The notes beneath the pieces were generated by a model, which was not told the DNA's origin, ran no database searches, and worked only from the letters and a program-made list of their open reading frames with translations. A program made the translations under genes and the position numbers. Positions 37,775 to 47,465 of a stretch of DNA of 64,000 bases are shown here, in pieces. Source of the DNA: Crocodylus rhombifer (lineage: Eukaryota; Chordata; Crocodylia; Crocodylidae); NCBI GenBank assembly GCA_038503035.1, contig JAVSML010020768.1:124001-188000 (forward strand). Reading direction: 5' to 3'. Position 1 is the stretch's first letter, and each line of letters opens with the position of its first letter.

Positions 37775-37838
37775 TGACGTCAATGGCAGGGCGTTACAGC
37801 TCCCTGAGGAGGTCTCGAATACCCATCTACTGACGTCA
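37775..37838. promoter_or_regulatory. Pair of consensus CRE octamers
   Basis: TGACGTCA, the full palindromic site bound by CREB/ATF factors, occurs at 37775-37782 and 37831-37838. A third copy is at 21251-21258. The sites are exact; function is inference only. Confidence 0.35.
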
Positions 37839-40800
37839 GGGACAGAGGCAACATCCTGTCATGCAAGAGAGGGGATAAGGCTCCTGCTGTGGTGGGAAGT
37901 TTGGGGGAGCATGTAGCCAAGGTATTACTTGAACGTGGTCCTGTCTACCAGGTAACTCAGACACAGTGCTGCAGAGGGGGTGGTGAACAACCTCCACGTG
38001 GACTCAGAAGCTGACCCACAAGCAAGTCTCGGCCACAATAATCACGTATTCTGGGATCCTAAGCACGTGCTTCATTAGCTGATATGCAAATATATCCCAG
38101 AGATAGTTTACCGTCTTCATAGTTTCATAGTGTTAGCAATGCAATTGTTGCTGAGGTGAGCAAGAGCAGCTAACGTGATGCAAGGGTTTAAAGCAGAGAA
38201 GGGAAGAAAGATGCATGTGACAGGTAGGTAGGAAGAAATGCTGGGAGACGCTGGCCAGCATCACTCACTTTGGGCCAATGTATGAAGGCTGCCCCCATGC
38301 CATGCTCCCCAATGCCACCCACATCCAGGAGCTCTTTGAAGGTCTCGTTTCCAAAACAGGGAGCCAGCCTGACAAGATCCCACCTAATGCAAGACTGTCT
38401 CTAGCCTAAAAGGTTCAATGTTGCTGATGTGCTGAATTGAGTCCTAAAGGAAAGGTGTGCATTTTGGAAGGATCAGTTCAAATGAATCCTGTGCTCCTGA
38501 GTCGTCTTCCATGCAACTGTTAAACTGCTTCTACCCCAGGGCCACTTCAGCAGCACAGTTCTTACTGGGGGTGCGGCTCTCCCAGCAAGGCTGCTCCTTG
38601 CACCAACATAGTGCAAACACTTCAGCAGGAGCGAAACCAGCTATCCAGGGAGGGAGGTAGTGTTCCCGACACAGCTATGACCACAACAGGGTCTCTGGCT
38701 AGCGTGGCCCTGCTGGCCAGGGATCATGGTCCTTGTGCCCCTCCTGCCTGGAGTCATCCCGTCACTTTCTGTCAATCCAAATAAATCTGGATTTAGAAAG
38801 TTTAAAAATAAAACCCCCAAATCTTGGCACTGCAAGCAGTAAGCTGGCTTTGGCAGCAGCTACAAAGAGAAAGGTCAGGAGGCAAGTTCTCACTTGTCAT
38901 AAATCTCCTGATGAATACCGTCACCGGGACTGAGCAGCATTGAGGACCCCAAGCTGCCGTAGTCATGTAGGCTCCACGTGCCACCGGTCCCAAAGCTAAG
39001 GCAGAGGCAGTCGGTGGCTTTACATTTCACTTTGGGGTTGGACTGTTGCTTTAACAGCCCCATCCATCATGCAGGGGGAAGGGAGAGGAACGCTCAGCCC
39101 GTCTCTAAAGAGGAAACGCAGCATCAGAAGCCAGAGAACCGACTGGAGGATGTGAAGATGGTTTTGTGACACAGGGCACAAGGATGCATCATGACAACAG
39201 AACGCCCCCAACCAGATCTGCCTCTGGCACTTTCCTGGAGGGGAGGTTGGCTTAAAGGCTAGTTTTTTTAACAGCTTCCTAAGAGAGAGAAAATTAAAGG
39301 CCATTTCACTGCCACACCGCAATCCTGTCCTGTGGGAAAGGTCCCTCCTCCTGCCACACCGCAGGGATTTGCGAGTATCCCAGGAATGGCACCATCTCTG
39401 CAATTGTCCACTGCATGGTGCTGGCTCCTCCTGGTCTTATTTTTCCACTCGGCCTGTTTCAAGCAAAGCAGAAATCCCACACGCTCGCCGCAGGACAGCC
39501 AGGAGGTCGTGTCCCACCTTCCCCCACCAGGTGGAGCTCGAGTCACAAAAAGAGCCCCCTCCCCAACTGCACACCTCCGAGACGCCGTCGGGTTTTCTCC
39601 GGGTGGTTCCCAAACCCTGACCGGCGGGTGGTAGCTCTGTGTCACCTACCGACTTCGTCCAAGTGCACGTGGTCACCATCAAGACCAAAGGACCTCCTGC
39701 GAACCTCGGCGCGGTGTGTGAAGGACACCTTGTTTTGGGGAAGTCTGAGCTTTCCCAGTGTAAACGGTTTATTCTGCTCCAGTGCATTTGGAGATAAATG
39801 CAGAGTGGTGATAAAGGAGAGTGACATGCCTCCGGGAGCCTGGCAGTGCTGACAGGCAGATATTTGTAGGCCCTGTGGCATGCAGGCAAGGAGACAGCAT
39901 CAAACCGATTAAGATCAGAGGCAAACCAGCAGGTGTGCTTTGTGCAGAACATCAAGGGCAGGCTTACAGGTTCTGTTTTACTCCATGCCCCACTGAACAG
40001 GCCTGATCATAAAGCTCCCAACGAACCGGTGGGTAGCTACACCTGCAAGAGAAGCACAACAGTCCTGAACATAGTCAACAGGACACGGAAGGAATTTTAG
40101 GCTGAGATCCTGGTAAGATGCATCCTATGTCTCACGTGTGATCATTAATCACAGTTTGCAGAAGCTTCCACGTGCCGCTACGAGCAATAGATTGCTCTGA
40201 GATAAAGGGAGACTGCTCTGCTTTTGACATTCACTTACTTAACAACATTTTGGGATTTGAACGATTGTGCAAAATCTATGCTATTACCCTCAGGAGAGAG
40301 GCCAAGATCCTCAAGCGTTAGGGAAATGAGCCTCTTGATGACTGCAGCTTCATAGCAAGGTTTTTACCTTGATTCTAATAAAGGAGGAATTCAGTTTCTA
40401 GACATGAAAGGGGAAAAAAGCCGCAACAAATCAGACTCCGTAATCCTCCACCCATTATTAATAGCTTCAAAACATTTTGCACTTAATAGAGCTATTCATT
40501 CAAAGACCTCAAAACAAAAAGATGCCTGTCCCCGTGTAGCAGAGATGGGAAGGGATCCAGGGAGACAAAGAAATGTTTCTCAAAACAACAGAACCAAGTT
40601 TGGAGTTGGAAAGGGAACACAGATCTCCTCACCCTGCCCCCTGGCCTAGCAATCAGATGGGAAAGTGCAGAAAGCCAAGAAGGGATGAGCTACCCAGGCT
40701 GACTTACCAGATAACACAATCTTTTCCTCACCCCACCCCCTGCCCAGAGATCTCCTGCATTCATTTGGCAGTTGTATGCAGCCACCTTTCTTTAACAGCC

Positions 40801-41480
40801 AGAAAACTAGAAAACTAGCATGCCCTTTGTGGCCTCTAAAAGGCTTCAGCACATTTCAGTTTAGACAAGTGTATATTGGTAAGTTCAATGTTGAAAGCAG
40901 TCCTCAAAATTTTTGTTACTGGCCTCCCCAGGGCTCTTCCTCAAGTACCAGCAGAGCCCTAGAGGAAACCACAATGTGTGAAGACAAATCATGGAAAGTT
41001 TTTTCAGTTCATTTCCTGACAACACCCTTCACATCTCGGAAACTCCTGGTGTAGCCAAATCAGGCTGCACATTACTGTAGTCAAAAGGGCAGATAAGCGA
41101 AGGCCTGATCACTCAATGAAAGAAAACATTAGTTTAGCCTAGCAGCTTCCTCCCGCACTGCAGAGCAGAACGTGATCCATGAGAAGGAGAAGTCAAGTCC
41201 TGACCACCCTCCACTCTCCTCCTTGTTGATAAAAAATAGAAAGACAATGAAAGATTTTGCCCATAAGGGACCAATAGCAGAGGTATACACCACTCAGCTG
41301 TGCTATTCAGAAGGAGCCCTCTTGAGTTTGGGTCTTAAAGCCCAGCTACAACATACGCAGTGACTTAGTCTTTTGGTGCTGGGAGTGTTCACCCAATGCT
41401 GAGCTTCCCTAGCACTTTCAAATTAAGTCTCTCCAATTTTTCACCGGCAGGTTGGAGTCACCTCTCCTTCAAGGCTGCAA

Positions 41481-42040
41481 AATCATAGGATTCATAGGAA
41501 ACAGGGCTGGAAGGGACCTCACAAAGTCAGCTAGTTCAGGCCCCTGCTCAAGGCATGAGCATCCCTGTCTCTAACCTGCTTTTGAAAGTTTCCAAGCATG
41601 GAGAAGACATTTCGAGGAAGCCTGTCCCAATGCTTAACCACTCAGTCAGAAAGCTCCTCCTAGCCTCCAAAGGAAATTCTCTCTGCTGCAACTTGAAGCT
41701 GTTGTTCCTAGCCCTGTCCCCTACAGCCATGGAGAAAAGTCTATCTCCATCATCTCTGTAATCACCCTCCAGGTATTTGAAGATTATAAAATCCCCTGTC
41801 AGTCTTCTCTTCTCCAGACTAAATAACCTTAGTTCTTTCAGCCTTTCCCCACAAGTCTTGCCTCTCAGGGCTCTAATCATTTCTGTTGCCCTGTGCTGGA
41901 CTCTTTCCAAACTGCCCACATCTTTCTGAAAGTGCAGGGCCCAAAGCTGGACACACGACTCCAAGTGAGGCCCCACCAGCGCTGAACAGAGGGAAAGAAG
42001 CACTTCCCCTGATTCCTTGTTCAAAGCAGAGGCGAACACT
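41481..42040 (-). mobile_element. CR1 LINE 3' fragment with residual 164-codon frame
   Basis: On the minus strand a frame of 163 residues (42039-41548) carries the CR1 C-terminal RT signature: an ALVGPHLESCVQLWA-like block, a SLERVQHRATEMI-like block, ERLKELRLFSLEKRRL, a region resembling RARNNSFKLQQREFPLEARR, and a C-terminal SRLETGML-like segment. The 3' end, read on the plus strand, is 'acagggctggaagggacct' next to 'aatcataggattcatagga' (41481-41499), the usual CR1 terminal repeat. The element is 5'-truncated near 42040 and lies in the same orientation as DIS3L2. Confidence 0.92.
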
Positions 42041-42584
42041 GATTTCTACTAAACCTTTCTAGTAATCACAGGGTGGGAGACTCCTCAGTGCAAAGACCCT
42101 GTGTTGTATATTTGCACAGTGAGTGAACACGCTGTGGGCATCACAACAGTCGTATTGCTTGCTAGCAAAGATTACCAATACAAGCTCTTAGGATGCAGCT
42201 TGCAAAACCACTCCAACTTTAACCCAGGGTCAAAGTTACAGCCATTTAACACACCCCTCTGGCTAAAAGGTCATACAGAAGTCTGACCTAACACCCTAAC
42301 AGTTGATATCTGGTCCTGAGCAGAAGTTCCCTCTCCTTTTCAGAGAGGCCCAGACATACATTTGTCTATACCCTGCAACACCCAAATGAAGACCCTGTTT
42401 TTGCAGACAAGAGTTCATAGTTTTAACCTCTCCTGAGCTACCCTAAGTCCCATGACAGTGACTTCTATTTGGAATAATAATAGGTACACAAGCTGCAGGG
42501 GCTGCACCACATACCAAACAAAGTCAAGCTGAGCACCCAGAAAAGTAACCTCATTGTTCCCCGTTCCTGCTTGTAGCCACATAC

Positions 42585-42832
42585 CCTATTGCAAAGTTGC
42601 TGTCTTCCTTCCAATCCACAATGCGGCAGATGAAGAGGGTACTGGAGTAGTCCTCAGGCCTAGTTGTGAAGTCGGGAGGGCAGTCTGCCAAGGATACGTA
42701 GGCTCTAGGCACTCTGTGGTCCACAGGGGAGAACATGGCACACTTCTTAAAGAGCTCACTGTTCTTGTCTGCCAGCAGTTTGATGAAGCCTGTCACCGCT
42801 CTGGAATGCTTCTTCTCCAAGATATAGACCAC
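42585..42832 (-). CDS. DIS3L2: DIS3L2 exon C: second cold-shock domain
   Basis: This 248-nt exon starts after the acceptor 'tgttctag|GTGGTC' and ends at the donor 'AATAGG|GTATGT', phase 0 to 2. The translation reads [16 protein letters not shown], then [41 protein letters not shown] and NFAIG. This is almost the mammalian sequence and forms the beta-barrel of the second cold-shock domain, which helps channel single-stranded RNA into the nuclease. It lies 1246 bp downstream of the short linker exon, the smallest intron in the window. The open frame continues past the donor for about ten codons ([10 protein letters not shown]) before a stop; that tail is intron read-through. The next exon supplies the last base of the split glycine codon, giving [14 protein letters not shown], which matches mammalian [14 protein letters not shown]. 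Confidence 0.97.
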
Positions 42833-44078
42833 CTAGAACACAGAAAGGGTTTCCTCAGCTAACAACTTCAAAGAAACGCATTTCCCCATAAGAGAAGGAA
42901 GGCTAGCATAGCGACACCGCAGAGGATCTTGGAGAATCACAGCTTCTATAGTAGGCTACCTACGGTTGGGGTTCGGGTGCACATGCATATCCTAAACACA
43001 AAGTACTCGTTTAGAAAGCATTTTCTTAGGCCAAACGATGCTTGCCATCTTGCTTACGGCTATGGTGGGGCTGAGTGCCTTCCAAGTGCTAGCTCTCTCA
43101 GAAAGTTTTCTTGATTACAGAACAAAACCAGACAAGAAGCTCGTGCTTCCAAGTGCAGAACACTAGCCACATGTACAAGCAAGTTCTGTAAAAAATCTTT
43201 CACTTGTACACTTCGCTGCAAAGATTGTGCTTCCAACATCCAAGGCAGAGCAGGCCAGTCCAAAAACAGTGCCTCTGGTAGATCCAATGTTGACCACAGG
43301 AGAGGAAAGGATGTGCTGTGGGCAATTTGGCAGAAATTCTTGCTCTGCTTTTCTGAAGCGAAGGGCTATTTTACCTTTACACAAATTGGCTTTGAAAAGA
43401 ATAATAAATCATATATCATTAAATGGTCATGCTGGAGAGGTGTTCATCACTGTAGACTGTATAAATTGCTAGGGAACAGAAGTATTATAGCTAATTTGCT
43501 AGGCTTATGTAGAACAATCCTTTCCGAAGGGCTCAAAATTCACCTCATTGAAATCCTGATCCAAGGAATGGCTGTACTGGAGACCAGAGGTTGACCCAAC
43601 CCACTACCCTACCTCTGACAATGGTCAGAACAAAAAAGAAAGATTCAGAAGAACAGGAAAGGGGCAAAACCCCCATGTGCCCCCCACAGAGTTCTCATCC
43701 TGCTCTCAAAAGTCAGAGACTGGCTGAAGCTCTGAAGCCTGAGGTCTGAAACGTTTCCAAACACGGTTTTGTCTTTTTACTATTAATTAGGAAACTCCAT
43801 TTCAACAGCCAACCCCCTTTTCTGCATCTTGCTAAATCACTTTGTATAACAAACACACTTTAAAGGAGGATATATGACAAAAACAGCAAGATGCTAGACT
43901 TCCACTGAAGACAGCGAAGAAAATTACACAAAGAGGAATCAGATCCAACACCTACCCTCAGAAGACCACGTGGAAGCCAACAATAAGACCTTTTCAGCTC
44001 ATAGGAGCAGAATAAGGGTACAGTCTCAATGACACACACCCACACTCACGACTGACAGTGCCCTCAGCGTGGCGTTAC
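42833..44078 (-). other. DIS3L2: DIS3L2 intron between exons B and C (1.25 kb)
   Basis: This is the shortest intron in the window, bounded by the donor GTAACG at 44078 and the acceptor 'tgttctag' at 42833. The stretch 43340-43560 is AT-rich. I see no repeat or RNA gene in it. Confidence 0.85.
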
Positions 44079-44185
44079 CTTTGCAGTCCTTTGGAGAAAC
44101 CTGTCTGGGAGAAGCCTTGGATCATTCACTTTGGGGAGCTTTTCTGGTTTGGCACCCTGCATGCCACCGCTCTCTGCATCCTTCA
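44079..44185 (-). CDS. DIS3L2: DIS3L2 exon B: short linker exon before second cold-shock domain
   Basis: This 107-nt exon is too short to appear as a long open frame. I found it by looking for the missing piece between exons 57656-57890 and 42585-42832. The acceptor is 'ctaatgcag|TGAAGG' (after 44186) and the donor is 'GCAAAG|GTAACG' (before 44078). It enters in phase 1, completing a valine codon with the last G of the previous exon, and leaves in phase 0. The translation ends in RFLQRTAK, matching the mammalian SLQRSAK that immediately precedes [10 protein letters not shown]. The first two thirds (KDAESGGMQGAKPEKLPKV) have little similarity to the mammalian linker, as expected for a flexible region. 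The phase match on both sides and the conserved end make the call firm although most of the exon is divergent. Confidence 0.92.
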
Positions 44186-45819
44186 CTGCATTAGAACAGA
44201 CATACCCAGTGGTTACTTTACACATTTTTCCATCTTAAATTTACATTAGTTTTTTCCTGTAAATTGACACAAAGTATAAGTTTAGCCGTAAATGAAGGAA
44301 GCCAGCCCATCTGAATGGCAAAATACCTGAATAATATTTCTCCAGGCAGCTATGAAGCTCTTCAATTATTGTGCATGTTTGTTGAAGAGATTAAAAAAAA
44401 ATCAATACAAATCCAGTTGTTACAAGTGCATCTCTACCAGTATAGCAAACAAAATGGAGGAACACGCATTCTATTTATTTCAATGCAACAAGCTGCTTGA
44501 ATTGCTTGTCATTTTGTAGTGGGCGTGTCATTAACATTATATAAATCGTCCTTTAAGGATTTACGTTCATTTAATGTCTAATTAATTCCCTTAAAAATGC
44601 TAGTTGAGGTTATAAAATGTATATTTATCTTTGGAACTGAAACCGTATCTTGTAAGCTGACACTCTTTGGCTGTGGACCAAGGTTATTAAAAACCCTTAG
44701 GAAAAATAATCACTTATGTATAGCCAATAGCCACTCCTCCCCGCCACCCCCCTTAAAATCCTTCCATGGTTACCTGGAATGTTTAAGCTAATTTCCAAGC
44801 AAATTTTCATGTTGAATTTCAAACTGGTTGCATATACAGGTGTGAAAGTTTCCATTACAGGTAACTGGCACCTGGCCACACTTCTGCTAGTCACAAACAG
44901 CTGAACCGATCTTTCAATTTGGTGAGAGAAAGCTTGCATTTAGGTCTTGATACCCCAGGTTAAGAAACAGAAGCAATTTCCACCAGCCTGGAAGTGAATC
45001 TAGAATGGAAATACCTACGCACCACATGGCCAGAGGAGAATAAACTGGTTTTTTTTTCGGTAAACTGAATTTCCATGTGGTTATGGCAAATTCCCTTAAG
45101 GCAGAATCCTGATGAGAGAACGGTTTCCCAAAAGGACCATCTCACCAGCCATCAGCAGAAAGAAGGTAATTTCCAACGGAGGGAGGCCTCATAGAAGAAA
45201 CAAGAGATCAAGTAATGTTCTGCGGGAGACCATGCTCCAAACACAGACACCAGAGTCTTTAAAGCATAAGATGCCCATCTGTCCAGCAGGCCTCCCCCTG
45301 CAATGCAAGTTTCTGGTGACGTGACGGATGAATCGTGAAGAGCCTCGTACTGGGAAAAGCTGCAGCTGCCAGAAGTGGGGAAGAGTCAGCCGGCTCCATG
45401 GGACAGAACCCAGACAAGAGCACACGTGGGCCAGACAGGACTGTCCCGCCGCCTGCGGCTAGCCCCAAGTGCAACTGCTGTGCACTGCCATCGAGAGGGC
45501 ACCGTCACAGATGGGCATATGTTCAGGGGTGGTGAGCGAGGCCCTCCAGCAAGATTACACTAGCAGCCATTTGGCCATGACTGCTATCATTAGAATAATA
45601 ACCCCATTTTTCATATGCTTCTAAATTGTCCGCAAAATTGCCAATTGGTATGAAGTTCTGCGGGCAGAGGCTTTGCTCAAAGGCAATTTTTTCCCATCAG
45701 AGTTTAAGTAAATCCCTTCAATATTTTGTAAGGGAAGGGGAATGCATGTGCACAGAAGGGTAAAAAAAATTCCCTCCTCTTTCCCCTTTTATTAAAGTAA
45801 TCAACCTCTTTATAATCAG

Positions 45820-45985
45820 GCCAGGGCCGAGTGGCACCCTGGAGACTAACTGATGTAGAAGCAGAAGCTTTCCTACAAGGCAGCCTATTTACAAAAGCTT
45901 ATGCTTCCTTGCAGTTAGTCTCTCAGGTGTCACCCTCCCCTGCCTTCTGCTTGACTTCAGACTAACAGGGATAACTACCTCTCTC
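45820..45985 (+). repeat. Reptilian interspersed repeat with inverted internal arms
   Basis: The end 'acttcagactaacagggata' matches the copy at 24110-24240. Inside, 45830-45852 and 45912-45934 form an inverted pair ('gtggcaccctggagactaac' against 'gttagtctctcaggtgtcac') around a 59-bp loop that itself carries 'agaagctttc' and 'aaaagcttatgc' arms. This may be two inverted units or a foldback element. Confidence 0.65.
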
Positions 45986-46597
45986 GACTCAGACCAGCAG
46001 AAATCAAACCTGTCATCTGAAGAGCCTTCAGTGGAGGGTAAATCCTTGACAAACCTGCTTGGACAATAAGAGTTAAACAATGGGAAAGTGAGGACCTCGT
46101 GGTTGTGAAGCCAAGCAACAAGGAGAACAAACAGATGCAACATTTCACTTTCCTGCCAACCAGAGGTCATATCAAGCAACAATTTGGAAAAGCAGAAAGG
46201 CCAGGAAAGCTGTTCTTCAGTGGAAATTATTTGTTTAATTCCTACATGCAGGAGGTGATCTTAGCAAAGGTACATAACAAAGGACATATCCCAACCATTG
46301 GTTAATGATCTATATATGGTGTGTCACATGGCAGTTTTCCTAACCAAAGAATGGGATGACCAAAAATGAAGGAAGTCTGGGACGTCACAGAGGGGACCTT
46401 ATAGCAGAGGCAGGCAAAATACGGCCCGCAGGCCAGATCCGGCCCAATAAGCCATTCTGTTTGGCCCGTGGGGCCCCTCCAGAAATCAGCTATTACCAGC
46501 CTGCATCTGCCCCTCTGAAAGCCGGCAGAAGAAGTGGGTTTTCAGAGCTCACGCACCAGACTGGGTGGGCTTGGCTTCCACCTCCATGGGCTCCTGG

Positions 46598-46900
46598 CAC
46601 TCCAGCTGGGAGCCTCACGTGGAGGCACTGAGCACCATGGCCTGCAACGACAGCTGGTGAGCAGGGAAGGGAGCTCCTGCCTGCAGTGCCGGAAGCAACA
46701 CATGGTGGCATGGAGCCCACCTGGTGTGTGAACCGAGAGCCACGGGGAGGCACGTCATCGGGCCAGGTGGGCTCTATGTCACCGTGTCTGGAGTGCTGGA
46801 AGCCACACGTGGAAGCACGGAGCCCGCCTGGCCCGACGGTGCATGCTTCCCACCTGCAGTGTCAGGAGCCCCACATGCTGACATGGATCTGGCTCCGTGC
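46598..46900. repeat. Irregular GC-rich repeats of a ~20-bp motif
   Basis: A motif of the form 'ggaagccacacgtggaagca' recurs at 46608, 46691, 46798 and 46865, with spacings of 83, 107 and 67 bp. Each is followed by a 'tggagcccacctgg'-like segment. The array is degenerate and lies wholly in the hAT-like element. Confidence 0.6.
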
Positions 46901-47246
46901 CACCAAGTGCAGCCCCTGGGACTCGGTGGGAGCCGTACACTGCTGGGAGGCTCTGCCTGCCACGGGCCACGAGCACCCCGAGGGCCCGCTGCCTGCTGCT
47001 GCCACTGGTGGCAGAGGCTTGAACCAATGAGGGCTTCGACTTCTATATACATTATGCAAATGAATGTAAATCAGGACAAAATATTTTTGAAATAATATAA
47101 AAATGTTATAGTAGATGTTTGATTTTTAGCGTGTGATTTGGTTTTTTTCCAGTTGCAGGATGGCAAACTCCCTTCCCAAAAAGAATACTTTCAGGGGCAA
47201 AGGGAGGGACTTCTGGTGGCAAAGGTCAGGGGTTAAAGGTGGCAAT

Positions 47247-47284
<38 letters not shown>
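47247..47284 (+). repeat. Homopolymer run of 38 G
   Basis: This is an uninterrupted G run inside the hAT-like element at 46405-47379. It would translate as polyglycine. Length may be unreliable because long G runs assemble badly. Confidence 0.9.
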
Positions 47285-47394
47285 CGCTCCTGTCAAGGGG
47301 CAGGGCTACCCCTGCAGACCTCAATAGCTCACCAAAAGTCATTAAGTGGCCCTGCAGCTGAAATAATTCTGCAGCCCTGACTTATAGACTACCT

Positions 47395-47465
47395 AATCAG
47401 AGATCCATAAGCTTTCATAAGCACCAGCTTCCTTCAACTGATGCTCATCAGGTTATACAGGTCAA
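47395..47465 (+). repeat. Reptilian repeat fragment
   Basis: 'agatccataagctttcataa' followed by 'gcaccagcttcc' and 'aactgatgctcatcagg' resembles the core of the repeat at 24110-24240 (cagctttcgtaagc ... cttcatcagatg). It starts right after the hAT-like element that ends at 47379. Confidence 0.5.

Larger units (their letters stand above)
34733..42584 (-). other. DIS3L2: DIS3L2 intron between exons C and D (7.9 kb)
   Basis: The only large repeat is the antisense CR1 at 41481-42040. A MIR-like fragment lies at about 36165-36250. Two perfect TGACGTCA octamers lie at 37775-37782 and 37831-37838. A GC-rich stretch open on both strands lies at 39400-39955 and is discussed as a finding. I recognise no other gene or repeat in 34733-36160, 36260-37770, 37840-39400 or 39960-41480. 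Confidence 0.85.
46405..47379. mobile_element. hAT-type non-autonomous DNA transposon with GC-rich core
   Basis: The left end reads 'cagaggcaggcaaaatacgg' followed by 'cccgcaggccagatccggcc'. The right end read inverted is 'cagggctgcagaattatttc' followed by 'agctgcagggccac', a diverged terminal inverted repeat starting with CAG. The flanks are ccttatag (46397-46404) and acttatag (47380-47387), a 7/8 match to an 8-bp target duplication, the length typical of hAT elements. No transposase frame is present. The centre (about 46560-46900) has irregular GC-rich repeats of a 'ggaagcNNcacrtggNggca' motif, and a 38-base G run lies at 47247-47284. The overlapping open frames here reflect this GC-rich repeat content. 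Confidence 0.8.

Noticed and set aside
39437..39955. 172-codon minus-strand open frame as a gene
   Set aside because: The sequence is GC-rich and open on both strands, and the translation shows no recognisable domain. Only a shorter splice-bounded part was kept as a finding.
46356..47095. Several overlapping open frames on both strands
   Set aside because: They run through the GC-rich irregular repeats of the hAT-like element 46405-47379 and have no conserved domain.
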